From the NCBI RefSeq assembly GCF_934746965.1, contig NZ_CAKVFS010000001.1, positions 193,988 to 257,987 on the forward strand: a DNA stretch of 64,000 bases, read 5' to 3'. The notes below the pieces were generated by a model that searched no databases, was not told where the DNA came from, and saw nothing but the letters and a program-made list of their open reading frames with translations. Source of the stretch: an uncultured Methanobrevibacter sp. (GTDB lineage: Archaea; Methanobacteriota; Methanobacteria; Methanobacteriales; Methanobacteriaceae). Shown piece by piece: positions 33,112-42,420 of the stretch. Every line of letters starts with the position of its first letter. Positions within the stretch are counted from its first letter, which is position 1. Position numbers and translations under genes: made by a program.

Positions 33112-34140
33112 TTATTCTTCTAAATATGAATTGAAATCAATGTCTAGATTGTCACAGATTTCTTTTAATTGTTCGTATAATTTTTCATCAATTTCCATTC
33201 CATTAGCTTCAGCGTTAGCTATTTTTTTAACTTCTAAATCTCCTGGAAGGGAAACATTTTCTCCTGCAGCTCTAGCTTGAGAACAGAAATCTTCAGTTTT
33301 TGCTTTGAAGTCTTCCATTGAACCAAATTTGCTTGGGTCAATAGCTATGTATAAATCACCTTTGGTACAGTCTTTTGTTGGTGAAGCAGTACCTGTAACT
33401 CCTTTTCCATATCCTGCATTTACTAAAGGTCCAGTTAATATTTCAATCATAAATGCTAAAGCATATCCTTTAAATCCACCAAATGCTAAAATGGATCCTT
33501 CAAGTGCTTCATCAGGGTCAGTTGTTGGGTTTCCATCTTTATCTAATGCCCAACCTTCAGGTAATTCTAATCCTTTTCTTTTAGATTCTAATATTTTTCC
33601 ACGAGCAGTTACTGAAGTAGCCATATCTACAGAGATGTATGAATCACTTGGAATACCAATAGCTATTGGGTTAGTTCCAATAAGAGCTTCACTTGCACCA
33701 AATGGAGCAATAGCAGGGTCAGTGTTTGCAATTACAGTTCCTATAACTCCATTTTTAATAGCAATATCTGAATAAAATCCAGTTACTCCAAAATGATTTG
33801 AATTATGGACACCAACACAACCAATACCTACTTCTTTAGCTTTTTGCACTGCTAAATTCATAGCTTTATATGCAACAGCTTGTCCAAATCCACTATTACC
33901 ATTTATTAATGCAATAGCTGGAGTTTCTTTTTCAATAGTTATATTATCTTTTAAGTTTATAGTTCCTGATTCAATACTAATTATGTATTGTGGGAATCTA
34001 CCAAGTCCATGTGAGGTAAATCCTTTTAAATCTGCATCAATTGTAGCTTCTGCTACTAATTGACTATCTTCTTCACTTGCCCCTAATTTTTTCAATATCT
34101 CTTTTACAAGAGCTATTTCATTATCTTTCATTATTTTCAT
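33112..34140 (-). CDS. comC: Malate/L-sulfolactate dehydrogenase family, probably ComC
   Basis: 342 residues of the LDH2/MDH2 family. TIDADLKGFTSHGLGRFPQYI near 30-50 holds the catalytic His, GCVGVHNSNHFGVTGFYSD contains another conserved His motif, and IGTNPIAIGIPS and DMATSVTARGKI bind the nicotinamide cofactor. In methanogens these proteins oxidise (R)-sulfolactate to sulfopyruvate for coenzyme M synthesis or act on malate. The position between polB and purM corresponds to the M. thermautotrophicus ComC homologue, but a second paralogue in the genome could swap the roles. comB lies 16 kb away in the window. Confidence 0.75.
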   Translation of the reverse strand: MKIMKDNEIALVKEILKKLGASEEDSQLVAEATIDADLKGFTSHGLGRFPQYIISIESGTINLKDNITIEKETPAIALINGNSGFGQAVAYKAMNLAVQKAKEVGIGCVGVHNSNHFGVTGFYSDIAIKNGVIGTVIANTDPAIAPFGASEALIGTNPIAIGIPSDSYISVDMATSVTARGKILESKRKGLELPEGWALDKDGNPTTDPDEALEGSILAFGGFKGYALAFMIEILTGPLVNAGYGKGVTGTASPTKDCTKGDLYIAIDPSKFGSMEDFKAKTEDFCSQARAAGENVSLPGDLEVKKIANAEANGMEIDEKLYEQLKEICDNLDIDFNSYLEE

Positions 34141-34170
34141 TTCTTTTCACTCTCCTTTCTAGTTATTGAA

Positions 34171-35190
34171 TCAGTATGTAACTTCGCTACCTTCAAAAGT
34201 TTTAACTGTAATTTTTTCATCATCTGTGACTTCTCCGATGATTTGGCAGTTACAGTATTCTTTTAAGGTGTTTATTATTTTTTCAGCTTCATCTTTATTA
34301 GTAATTACAACAAAACCAATTCCCATATTGAAAACTTTATACATTTCTTCAAGAGGAACATTTTGTTGATATATAAGTTTGAATATTTCAGGAGTCTCTG
34401 GAAGATTATTTATATTGTATCCAACACCTTTTTTCAAACGTCTAAGATTAGTAAAGCCTCCACCAGTTATATGTGCTAATCCATGGATTTCATATTCTTT
34501 ATTAAATAATGCAACAATAGGTTTAACATATAATTCAGTTGGTCTTAATAATTCTTCTCCAATTGTAGTATTGCAGTTAGGCATTTTGTCATCAATTGAA
34601 AATCCAGCATCATCAAATAATGCTTTTCTAGCTAAACTATATCCATTTGAATGAATACCATTACTTTCAATACCTATTAAAACATCTCCTGCTTCGATAT
34701 TTTCGCCAGTAATGATTTTATCAATATCTACAAAACCAATTCCAGTTCCTGCTAAATCAAAATCTTTTATTATTCCTGGAAGTGATGCAGTTTCTCCACC
34801 AATTATTGAAATTTTAGATTCTTTTGCTCCTGTTACAAGACCTTCAGCTATTTTTTCAGCTCTTTCGGGGTCTGGATGTTCTACTGCAAGATAATCTACT
34901 AATGCTATTGGTTCTGCACCAACACAAAGAATATCATTTACAACCATAGCTATGCAGTCTATACCGACAGTATCGTATTTATTCATCATTTCAGCAATTA
35001 ATATTTTACTACCTACTCCATCAGTACTCATTGCAATAGCTTTGTCACCTAATTTAACTAATGCAGCATAATGACCGCTATCAGTTATTATATCTCTATA
35101 TTCTAATGTTGATTTAAGTTTTGATGCGAGTTTTGAAACAGTAACTGCTTCAAGATCAATATCAACACCAGATTCTGAATAAGTAACCAT
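34171..35190 (-). CDS. purM: Phosphoribosylformylglycinamidine cyclo-ligase
   Basis: 339 residues with the AIR synthetase pattern: YSESGVDIDLEAVTVSKLAS at the N terminus, AMSTDGVGSKILIAEMMNKYDTVGID near 52-77 with the conserved Gly-Ser/Lys, GGETASLPGII near 125, and ESNGIHSNGYSLARK near 180 and HITGGGFTNLRRL near 240. It closes the imidazole ring in purine synthesis to give AIR, using ATP. It stands as a single gene between aCPSF1 and comC. Length is normal. Confidence 0.95.
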   Translation of the reverse strand: MVTYSESGVDIDLEAVTVSKLASKLKSTLEYRDIITDSGHYAALVKLGDKAIAMSTDGVGSKILIAEMMNKYDTVGIDCIAMVVNDILCVGAEPIALVDYLAVEHPDPERAEKIAEGLVTGAKESKISIIGGETASLPGIIKDFDLAGTGIGFVDIDKIITGENIEAGDVLIGIESNGIHSNGYSLARKALFDDAGFSIDDKMPNCNTTIGEELLRPTELYVKPIVALFNKEYEIHGLAHITGGGFTNLRRLKKGVGYNINNLPETPEIFKLIYQQNVPLEEMYKVFNMGIGFVVITNKDEAEKIINTLKEYCNCQIIGEVTDDEKITVKTFEGSEVTY

Positions 35191-35279
35191 TTTTTTAACA
35201 CCTAGTGGTATTTTTATTTTTTTAAATCAATAAAAATATTAAATTATATTATTATATTTATTTCAATTAGTATTTATTT

Positions 35280-37190
35280 TTAGTGTATTCTTACACTATC
35301 TAAATTTATAGGACTTTTAGTTTCAATTTTATAACTTCTATGTATTGATGAAGCCAAGTCTGTTGTTTTATAAGGATCTCCATGACAAGTAATAACTTTA
35401 TCAGGTCTTGGATTAAGTCTTTTTACATAATCCATTAATTGGCGTCTATTAGAGTGTCCACTGAATCCATTAATGGTTTTAATTTCCATCTTGACATTAA
35501 ATACTTTTGTTTTATTATCTTCTTCAAGAGGTACTTCTTTCCATCCTTTTTGGATTCTTCTACCTAATGATCCTTCTGATTGATATCCTACAAAGATTAA
35601 TGTGTTTCTATCATCTTCACATAACCATTTGAAGTATTCTACTGAATTACCTCCAGTTAACATACCTGAGGTTGATAAAATAATCGCAGGACTATTACTT
35701 TCAACAATATCTTTTCTTTGATCCAGATTTTGAACTTTATTAAACATATCTGAGATAAATGGATTCCTGCCCATGTGGAATATTTGGTCTCTTAAATCTT
35801 TACTTAAATATTCTGGTCTTGCAGTATGAATAGCTGTAGCTTCCCAAATCATTCCATCAATGTAAATTGGGACTTCTTCAATCATTCCATGTCTCATATA
35901 TTCTTCAAGTACTACCATAAGTTCCTGCGCTCTTCCTACAGCAAATACAGGTACTAAAACTTTTCCACCACGTTTTAAAGTTTTGTAGATGGTTTTCATC
36001 ATTTCTTTTTCTGCAGAATTTCTTGAAGGTTGTATGTCTTCACGACCTCCATAAGTACTTTCCATAATTACTGTTTCAGCACGTGGGAATCTGAATGTTG
36101 CAGGTTCAAGTAATCTGCTTCTTTCATATTTGAAATCTCCAGTATAAACTAAATTATGAGCTCCGTCACCAATATGCATATGTGAAATAGCTGAACCTAA
36201 GATATGTCCTGCATTATGTAATGTTAATCTAATGTCTGGAGAAATATCAGTTACTTCACCATAATCTAAAGTTATAGTATGTTTAATAGCTTTTTGCACA
36301 TGTTTTACATTAAATGGTAGTGGATTTCCTTCTCTGTGAGCTATGTCAAGATGATCTAACTGTAAAAGTGTTGTTAAATCTCTTGTTGGAGTAGTACAAT
36401 AAATAGGCCCTTCATATCCATAATGGTAAAGGTAAGGTACGAATCCACAATGGTCTAAGTGAGCATGAGAAATAATAACTGCATCTAATTCTTCAATTGA
36501 AAATTCTGGCACATTCAAATAAGGAAATGCATTTTTATTATCTGATGCAGCCACGTTAACACCACAATCTAATAATACTCTACTGTTTGGTGTTTGTAAA
36601 AGCATAGATGAACGTCCAACTTCTTTAAAACCACCCATAGATGTTACTCTAGCCCAATCATTTGGATGTTTGGTTCCTTGGTGGATTTGTTTACCAAGAC
36701 GTTGTAACATTTTTTTCCTGTCTTTACTGCTGCTTTTTAAGGTTGTTCTAATTTTTCCAATCACATCTGAACTTATTGGTGGTGTTCTTAAAATTTTAGG
36801 TGCCCATCCAGTATTTTTAACAATTTCTCTAGATGTTACACCATATTTTCCAATAACAAGCCCAGGTTTTTTTGCAGTTATAACTACTTCACAAGTTACT
36901 GTGTCAAAGTAGATGTCAGTAATTTCTGCTCCTTCTGGAACTATTTCATGAACTTTTTTAATAGTTTCTTCTGGAGCTAATAATGCACTTTTATCTGATC
37001 TAATAATAATTCTTTTTCTAAGTTCTTTAGCTAATGATCGTATAAGATCCCCATTGTCAGTTATGATTTCTGGGTTTTTAGTGTAAAGTACCACTTCAGG
37101 TCCTTCAAACTCTACTTTAGCAACCTGTGCATTTTTTGGTAACTTTTGCATTATTTCTTTTTTGATATCTTCTAAAATCTCTGAAGTCAT
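35280..37190 (-). CDS. fttA: aCPSF1/FttA beta-CASP ribonuclease, transcription termination factor
   Basis: 636 residues. Two N-terminal KH-type domains cover about 1-140 (GKYGVTSREIVKNTGWAP is the GxxG region of the second). The metallo-beta-lactamase part has the zinc motif SHAHLDHCGF near 240-248 and later SGHSNRRQL and CHGDP. The beta-CASP insert lies between. Archaeal aCPSF1 (FttA) cleaves nascent RNA at U-rich ends and terminates transcription. It follows psmB on the minus strand, with a long inverted repeat in its promoter region at 37215-37280. Start ATG is preceded by GAAGGGAT. Confidence 0.93.
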   Translation of the reverse strand: MTSEILEDIKKEIMQKLPKNAQVAKVEFEGPEVVLYTKNPEIITDNGDLIRSLAKELRKRIIIRSDKSALLAPEETIKKVHEIVPEGAEITDIYFDTVTCEVVITAKKPGLVIGKYGVTSREIVKNTGWAPKILRTPPISSDVIGKIRTTLKSSSKDRKKMLQRLGKQIHQGTKHPNDWARVTSMGGFKEVGRSSMLLQTPNSRVLLDCGVNVAASDNKNAFPYLNVPEFSIEELDAVIISHAHLDHCGFVPYLYHYGYEGPIYCTTPTRDLTTLLQLDHLDIAHREGNPLPFNVKHVQKAIKHTITLDYGEVTDISPDIRLTLHNAGHILGSAISHMHIGDGAHNLVYTGDFKYERSRLLEPATFRFPRAETVIMESTYGGREDIQPSRNSAEKEMMKTIYKTLKRGGKVLVPVFAVGRAQELMVVLEEYMRHGMIEEVPIYIDGMIWEATAIHTARPEYLSKDLRDQIFHMGRNPFISDMFNKVQNLDQRKDIVESNSPAIILSTSGMLTGGNSVEYFKWLCEDDRNTLIFVGYQSEGSLGRRIQKGWKEVPLEEDNKTKVFNVKMEIKTINGFSGHSNRRQLMDYVKRLNPRPDKVITCHGDPYKTTDLASSIHRSYKIETKSPINLDSVRIH

Positions 37191-37214
37191 ATAATCCCTT
37201 CAAAAAAAAGTATT

Positions 37215-37280
37215 GTGTAAATATAGTTTATGAAAAAGCTTGATGCTATAATTAGTTTAAACTTCATAAACTATTTACAC
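37215..37280 (-). repeat. 18-bp inverted repeat at the aCPSF1 promoter
   Basis: GTGTAAA-ta-TAGTTTATGAA (37215-37234) pairs with TTCATAAACTATTTACAC (37263-37280): 18 pairs with one 2-base bulge and a 28-base spacer. On the minus strand a TATA box (TTATATAA, 37290-37283) directly precedes the first arm, so the predicted start (about 37258) lies between the arms. It is thus better read as a DNA operator than as a leader hairpin, unless psmB transcripts read through. Confidence 0.6.
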
Positions 37281-37317
37281 ATTTATATAAAAAGTAGTTA
37301 GTTATGAAAAATAGTTT

Positions 37318-37932
37318 CTATATCTTTGCTACAATATCATTAACCTTTTCATTATCTAACATTTCAAAGCCGTCTTCTGTTACTTTAGCTACTAAGTATC
37401 CATTTCCTGAAAATGTATCACGTTCGCTAGCAGCTTTGATAGCTCTTATAGCTATTTCTAATCCTTCGTCAGTTGTAATTTCTTCATGGTATCTGTCTTC
37501 GAGAACACCATATGCTACAATAGAACCTGATCCTGTGGATATGTATGTATCTTTAATCATACCTCCTGCTGGGTCAAGAGAATATAATGAAGGTTTATCT
37601 CCATCCATTCCTCCAAGTAATGTTTGAACATACATTGGACCTGAACGTAAAATGTTTGCAGTTACTGATGCAGCAGCTTTAACACTCATATTATCATTAT
37701 TTCTCATTTGATAAAGTGAAACTTCTGCTTCAATTATTTTCATTAAATTTTGAGCATCTCCAACACTACCAGCAATGGTTGTTACGATATGATCATTTAT
37801 TTTAAATATTTTTTCAGCGACTTTGTGAGCTACAAGGTTTCCCATACTAGCTCTCCTTTCGCTAGCGAATACAACACCATCTTTACAGGTTATTCCTACA
37901 GTTGTTGTACCTTCTAATATTTTATCATCCAT
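37318..37932 (-). CDS. psmB: Proteasome beta subunit
   Basis: The start is ATG 37932, with GAGGTG six bases upstream; the GTG nine bases earlier lies inside that site. The precursor has an eight-residue propeptide (MDDKILEG) cut before Thr9, which becomes the N-terminal nucleophile (TTTVG). Glu25 and Lys41 correspond to positions 17 and 33 of mature subunits, the latter being the catalytic Lys. GSGSIVAYGVLED and the SVGDAQNL segment are conserved. With alpha subunits encoded elsewhere it forms the 20S proteasome. Single gene in this window. Length 204 residues is typical. Confidence 0.95.
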   Translation of the reverse strand: MDDKILEGTTTVGITCKDGVVFASERRASMGNLVAHKVAEKIFKINDHIVTTIAGSVGDAQNLMKIIEAEVSLYQMRNNDNMSVKAAASVTANILRSGPMYVQTLLGGMDGDKPSLYSLDPAGGMIKDTYISTGSGSIVAYGVLEDRYHEEITTDEGLEIAIRAIKAASERDTFSGNGYLVAKVTEDGFEMLDNEKVNDIVAKI

Positions 37933-38140
37933 GTTAAACACCTCATGTAAGTATTTAAAATATTTGTATTTTTCAACTATATTGTAGGTTATACATAAAA
38001 TTTATTATATAAACATGTAATTTTCTATATTAATATTTATAAAATCAGAATCAATTAATTAGTATAAACTAACTAATATTACATTATGTATTTACATATA
38101 TAAAGTTTTCTTTTTAAGATACTTTAATGGAGTTTTGTTA

Positions 38141-38878
38141 ATGAAATGGAAAAAGATAGGGGACATTTTAATATTGGATAACAAATTTGATGTACAATCT
38201 AATATGAATCTAGATGAAATTGCAAATAAACACAATGTTAAAACTATTATGAAAGTTGATCATATTTATGGTACAAAAAGAGAACCTGTCATTAAATTAT
38301 TATATGGTACAGAAACTGAAACAATTAATAAAGAGAATAATTGTCTTTTTAAATTAGATTTAAAAAAAGTCATGTGGTCTAAAGGAAATAATAATGAAAG
38401 AATAAGAATTGCTCGACTTGTTGAAGATAACGAAACAATAATTGATATGTTTGCCGGAATTGGTTATTTTTCAATTCCTATTGGAGTTCATAGTAATGCA
38501 AAACAGATTTATTCCATGGAAATAAACCCTAATTCATTTTATTATTTAAATGAAAATATTAAATTAAATAAAATAAAAAATATAACTCCTTTACTTGGAG
38601 ATTGTAAAGGTTTAACTCCTAATTATAAAGCAGATAGAATTATCATGGGCTATGTGAAAACAACACATCATTATTTAAAAATAGCTGTAGATAGTTTAAA
38701 TAAAGGAGGAATTATTCATTATCATGAAACAGTCCCTGAAAAATTAATGGATGTTCGTCCGATAAATAGAATTCGTGAAGCATCTGAAAATCGTGATGTA
38801 GAATTTTTAAAATTAAATACGGTTAAGAAATACTCTCCTGGAGTATTTCATGTAGTGTGTGATGCTAGGATAAATTAG
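38141..38878 (+). CDS. taw2: Taw2-like tRNA(Phe) wyosine transferase (Trm5/TYW2 family)
   Basis: 245 residues from ATG 38141, which has GGAG eight bases upstream; a TTG six bases earlier is less likely. The SAM-binding motif is IIDMFAGIGYFSIPIG near 107-122. Where Trm5 methylases have an NLP motif, this protein has MGYVKTTHHYL, and it ends in GIIHYHETVPE; both are typical of Taw2/TYW2, which transfers the aminocarboxypropyl group of SAM to the wyosine precursor on G37. The N-terminal domain is short compared with eukaryotic TYW2. Its end overlaps the convergent cofG by 14 bases. Confidence 0.75.
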   Translation: MKWKKIGDILILDNKFDVQSNMNLDEIANKHNVKTIMKVDHIYGTKREPVIKLLYGTETETINKENNCLFKLDLKKVMWSKGNNNERIRIARLVEDNETIIDMFAGIGYFSIPIGVHSNAKQIYSMEINPNSFYYLNENIKLNKIKNITPLLGDCKGLTPNYKADRIIMGYVKTTHHYLKIAVDSLNKGGIIHYHETVPEKLMDVRPINRIREASENRDVEFLKLNTVKKYSPGVFHVVCDARIN

Positions 38879-39947
38879 ATATTCTTTCAAGTAGAAGTTC
38901 ATTTAACCATGTTTCATTAATATATTTTTCATAAACACATAATCTTTCAGTTAATCTGAATCCCGCATCATTAGTTAATCTTTTTAGTTCATCTAATGTT
39001 GGCCAAGGAGATGTTGGATTTACATAATCTGGACTCACTGGAGAAACACCACCCCAGTCATCTGCACCACATAATAAGAATATCTGTGCAGTGTCACGAT
39101 TTAGATTAGGTGGAACTTGAATACTAACATCTGTATTTTTAAATAATAATTTTCCAGCTATTACAGTTCTAACCATATCTAAAAATGTTGGTTCTATCCA
39201 ATTTTCCATTTCAATTCCAGGACTACTTGTAAAATTTTGAATAATTACTTCCTGGATGTGACCATATGTATCATACAGTTTTTTAATTGCTATTAAAGAA
39301 TCAGCTATTTCTTCTTTTGTTTCACCGATTCCAATTAAAATCCCTGTTGTGTATGGTATTTTAAGTTTCCCTGCATTAGCTATTGTTTCTAATCTGATTT
39401 TAGGATTTTTACCTGGACTTTTATTATGTGCTATTGTAGTCATTAATCGTTCAGAACTACTTTCGAGCATCATTCCCATTGAAGCATTTACTTCTTTTAA
39501 CTTTTTTAGATTATCATAACTAAAATTACCACCATTAGTGTGGGGAAGTAGTTTTGTTTCATCCAAAGTCATTTTACAAATATCAAAAACATAATCAATC
39601 ATGTTTTCATAACCATACTGGGATAATTTTTCTTTTACTGATTCCTCTTCATCAGCATCTTCTCCAAATGTAAATAAAGCTTCACTACACCCATATTTTT
39701 CAGCTTCCTTTAAACTAGCTAATATTTCTTTTTTTGTTTTTAAGATAATTGCACTAGAATCATTTGGACTTTTTTTAAAATTACAATATCCGCAGTCATT
39801 TTTACAAATTTCAGTTAATGGTATGAAAACATTTTTAGAATATGTAATAATATTATTCTCCCGATATTTTGAAGTTTCTTTCATAAATTCAATTATTTCA
39901 CTATCTGTTGAATTTAATATCTTGAGAATTTTTTCTTTTGTTTGCAT
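38865..39947 (-). CDS. cofG: FO synthase subunit CofG (radical SAM)
   Basis: 360 residues. Cys48-x3-Cys52-x2-Cys55 in ICKNDCGYCNF is the radical SAM cluster, and EALFTFGEDADEE follows as in CofG. CGADDWGGVSPVSPDYVNPTSPWP near the C terminus is a strong signature. With CofH it makes FO, the deazaflavin of coenzyme F420, from a tyrosine-derived radical and 5-amino-6-ribitylaminouracil. The start is 3 bases past the stop of an unassigned gene, so the two are cotranscribed on the minus strand. cofH is not in the window. Confidence 0.93.
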   Translation of the reverse strand: MQTKEKILKILNSTDSEIIEFMKETSKYRENNIITYSKNVFIPLTEICKNDCGYCNFKKSPNDSSAIILKTKKEILASLKEAEKYGCSEALFTFGEDADEEESVKEKLSQYGYENMIDYVFDICKMTLDETKLLPHTNGGNFSYDNLKKLKEVNASMGMMLESSSERLMTTIAHNKSPGKNPKIRLETIANAGKLKIPYTTGILIGIGETKEEIADSLIAIKKLYDTYGHIQEVIIQNFTSSPGIEMENWIEPTFLDMVRTVIAGKLLFKNTDVSIQVPPNLNRDTAQIFLLCGADDWGGVSPVSPDYVNPTSPWPTLDELKRLTNDAGFRLTERLCVYEKYINETWLNELLLERISNLS

Positions 39948-39950
39948 GGT

Positions 39951-40358
39951 TTATTCTTCTTTTTCTGAGACAGTTACTTCAACGTATAATGGTGGGAATC
40001 CATGTTTATCTTCCCAAATTGCGATTACAACATAACAACAAGGTATTTCAAAGGCTTTATATTCAATTACAAGTCCCATAGCTTCAAGTTCTTCACGCAT
40101 TCTTTCTAAGCCATGTTTATCTATATTGTTTGTTTGACCTTCACTCTTTTGTATGTTTTTATCTCCAATTTGTAGAATTTCAGAAATCTTTTTTGAATGA
40201 GGTTCAATTTCCTGACCATTTATTTTAACTCCAATTTCATCAAGTTTGGAACTTAATTCATCAATAGGTAGTGTTTTTCTTGATCTGCCTCTTACGATTA
40301 ATATTCTTTTATTGTCAATAGCAGGTCTTGATCCTTTAAAAGCATCAAAAAATCCCAT
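39951..40358 (-). CDS. Conserved hypothetical protein upstream of cofG
   Basis: 135 residues from the ATG at 40358, which follows AGGAG by five bases; an ATG eleven codons upstream (40391) has no such site. The sequence shows RILIVRGRSRKTLPIDELSSKLDEIGVKI, a likely alpha/beta domain, and a C-terminal VIEYKAFEIPCCYVVIAIWEDKHGFPPLYVEVTV with two adjacent cysteines. I do not recognise the family for sure. It sits between mptA and cofG on the same strand with small gaps, so it may take part in methanogen cofactor metabolism, but this is only context. Confidence 0.6.
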   Translation of the reverse strand: MGFFDAFKGSRPAIDNKRILIVRGRSRKTLPIDELSSKLDEIGVKINGQEIEPHSKKISEILQIGDKNIQKSEGQTNNIDKHGLERMREELEAMGLVIEYKAFEIPCCYVVIAIWEDKHGFPPLYVEVTVSEKEE

Positions 40359-40395
40359 TACTTCTCCTGCGATTTCATAGAATTTTTGCATTAAA

Positions 40396-41331
40396 TCATA
40401 TCCTTAATTCTTCTTTTAATTCGCCCATTGTTGTTACTTTTTCTGCAAAAGCATTGTGTCTATGGATACTTTCATGATTTTCTTGACGTGAAGTAATTAA
40501 AGTGTCTTCTGGGAAGTCAGAATACTTTTTAGCTATTTTTTTCATCATGTTTCTTACACAGTCTTCAACAAAAACAGGTTTTTCATGTGCATTTAAAACT
40601 GTAGCATTTTCATCAGGTCTTTTTAATAATTCACAAACTGGAGAACTCATAGATTCTTCAATTATTTGAATTATATCTTCTCCTTTAACTTCTCTACCTT
40701 CTGGAACTTCAATTAATAATGTTCCAACACCTCTTTGGTTGTGTGATGCGAAAGTTACAGTATCTAATACTTTTTGAGTAGTTTCTTCATCTAAGAATTC
40801 TAATAATTTATTTTTGTTGGATTCTTTTACAGATTCTTGTGCACATGGACAGACAGTCATTCCAATAACTTCTGCACCGATACTTTTCCTAATTTTGATT
40901 TCACCATTTTCTCTATAACCAATAGCTTTAGCTTTAAGTTTAGCCATTTCTTGTGTTTTATTTTTAGTTACTGGTGATTCTCTCATAAACATGTAATCAG
41001 TAGTCATTGATATTTCAACACGTTTAGCATATTCGTGTTTAGACATCATTTTACTTACTATTTTAGCACATAATGTTTCTACTTCTACTGAGCTGTCTTT
41101 AGCTACTTCTTCTAGTACTTCACTGATAGCTTCAGGATTTCTAGACATGTGCACTCCTTTTTGATCATTTGGTAAGTCTACAAATGCATCAAATGTAGGT
41201 ACTAAAATTATAGGTCTTTTGTTATTTCTTTCGAGTTGCAATAATTTTTTAACTCCAGTTACTCCTACTCTTGTTAATTTAATAGGTATACTAGGAGTAT
41301 CATCTTGGGTGTCAGGTAAACAAACTGCCAT
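40396..41331 (-). CDS. mptA: GTP cyclohydrolase MptA (type IV, iron-dependent)
   Basis: 311 residues. The N terminus AVCLPDTQDDTPSIPIKLTRVGVTGVKKLL is the MptA/FolE2 signature; EVIGMTVCPCAQESV contains the catalytic cysteine region, and ASHNQRGVGTLLIEVP and ENHESIHRHNAFAE carry the conserved His residues. It converts GTP to 7,8-dihydroneopterin 2',3'-cyclic phosphate, the first step toward tetrahydromethanopterin, and neopterin may also feed queD. It precedes the hypothetical gene and cofG in a probable cofactor operon. Confidence 0.93.
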   Translation of the reverse strand: MAVCLPDTQDDTPSIPIKLTRVGVTGVKKLLQLERNNKRPIILVPTFDAFVDLPNDQKGVHMSRNPEAISEVLEEVAKDSSVEVETLCAKIVSKMMSKHEYAKRVEISMTTDYMFMRESPVTKNKTQEMAKLKAKAIGYRENGEIKIRKSIGAEVIGMTVCPCAQESVKESNKNKLLEFLDEETTQKVLDTVTFASHNQRGVGTLLIEVPEGREVKGEDIIQIIEESMSSPVCELLKRPDENATVLNAHEKPVFVEDCVRNMMKKIAKKYSDFPEDTLITSRQENHESIHRHNAFAEKVTTMGELKEELRI

Positions 41332-41504
41332 TTAATAACCTCTAATAATTATTTTGTAATATTATGTTTTTTGAAACTTATATATTTTAAGCTTATTTTT
41401 TGGCAATTTTTTAAGTAAAAATAGGTTATTTGGTTTGTATGTATGATAGATTAATGTTAAAAGAATATATGTGATGGTTTGGTTTTATAAGTTAATTACA
41501 TGTT

Positions 41505-41978
41505 TTATAAAATATTTGAAGATCCCATATCTTCTTTTATAACATCTAATACTGTTTGGGTGTATGTTCTTTCTATATTTGGGTCTTTAACTAGGTCTTT
41601 AATAAAAATATTTAATTCATTTGTATCTCTGAATTTAGCTACTAAAAATGCATCATATTCTCCAGTTACATCATAAATTCCTACTATATTTTTATTGTGG
41701 TAAATTTTTTCTTCCCAGCTTTTGAGTTTTCCACCTCTAACTCGTACACCAATAATAGTTGTAAGTACATATCCTAATATTTCATGGTCAATTATCGGTG
41801 AAAATTTTTTAATCACACCAGTTTTAACCATTTTATCAATACGATTGTGGACAGTTCCAACAGAAACATCCAAACTACGTGATATTTGTCTGTAGGATGT
41901 TCTAACATCTTCATTGATTATTTTTAAAATGTTGACATCAGTGTCATCCAGTTGGATAAAATTATTTGTATTAGCCAT
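41505..41978 (-). CDS. Lrp/AsnC family transcriptional regulator
   Basis: 157 residues from the second ATG (41978), which lies eight bases behind GAGAGG; the first ATG, two codons upstream, is too close to that site. The N-terminal part IQLDDTDVNILKIINEDVRTSYRQISRSLDVSVGTVHNRIDKMVKTGVI is the Lrp helix-turn-helix (about 8-57), and a RAM ligand domain follows (GVRVRGGKLKSWEE, later YDVTGEYDAFLVAKF). It should bind DNA as an octamer or dimer in response to an amino acid. The upstream gap holds an inverted repeat (42006-42025) that could be its own operator. Confidence 0.9.
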   Translation of the reverse strand: MANTNNFIQLDDTDVNILKIINEDVRTSYRQISRSLDVSVGTVHNRIDKMVKTGVIKKFSPIIDHEILGYVLTTIIGVRVRGGKLKSWEEKIYHNKNIVGIYDVTGEYDAFLVAKFRDTNELNIFIKDLVKDPNIERTYTQTVLDVIKEDMGSSNIL

Positions 41979-42005
41979 ATTCATAACCTCTCTGTAATCA
42001 TAATA

Positions 42006-42025
42006 CTTGTTAAATAATAAACAAG
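42006..42025 (-). promoter_or_regulatory. Candidate operator upstream of the Lrp gene
   Basis: CTTGTT (42006-42011) and AACAAG (42020-42025) form a symmetric repeat with 8 bases between, about 30 bases upstream of the Lrp start codon and downstream of a minus-strand TATA-like box. The position suits autoregulation. Not compared with known Lrp sites. Confidence 0.35.
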
Positions 42026-42160
42026 AATATGTTTATGTTTAATTGTTATGTGTTTATATTATATAAATTATTCGTACATTTTTTAGAATTTTTAATATTA
42101 TTTTAAATGTAGTTCTAAAAAATTGATTTTATTTTATATATTATTTTTCATGAATCTTTG

Positions 42161-42268
42161 AATATTATTCGGATACATATATGTTTCAATCATGGTTATT
42201 AAGTTAGTAACCTATTGGTGTTGCACTAAATAATATATATTAATTTATTTTATTATCTGAATAATATT
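42161..42268. repeat. 15-bp inverted repeat in the Lrp-trm1 gap
   Basis: AATATTATTCGGATA (42161-42175) matches the reverse complement of TATCTGAATAATATT (42254-42268) with a single G-U type difference; the spacer is 78 bases. The arms are not adjacent to a T tract. Function unknown. Confidence 0.5.
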
Positions 42269-42420
42269 GGTATTAAAAATAGTTTTCCTAATTAATATTA
42301 TAATTATATTATATTTTGTTTGAAAAAATAAATATTAATGAATTTATATTCATTTAATATTTTTTATAAATTTTGGATGATATTTAATTTTTTCACTATT
42401 TGGGTAATTTGAATATTTGT

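Larger units (their letters stand above)
41979..42420. other. 442-bp non-coding region between the Lrp gene and trm1
   Basis: No credible gene; both flanking genes are on the minus strand, so it holds the Lrp promoter and the 3' end of trm1. It is very AT-rich. It contains a candidate operator (42006-42025), a minus-strand TATA-like box around 42053-42066, and a 15-bp inverted repeat (42161-42175 and 42254-42268). Several T tracts in the right part could end transcription. Confidence 0.6.
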
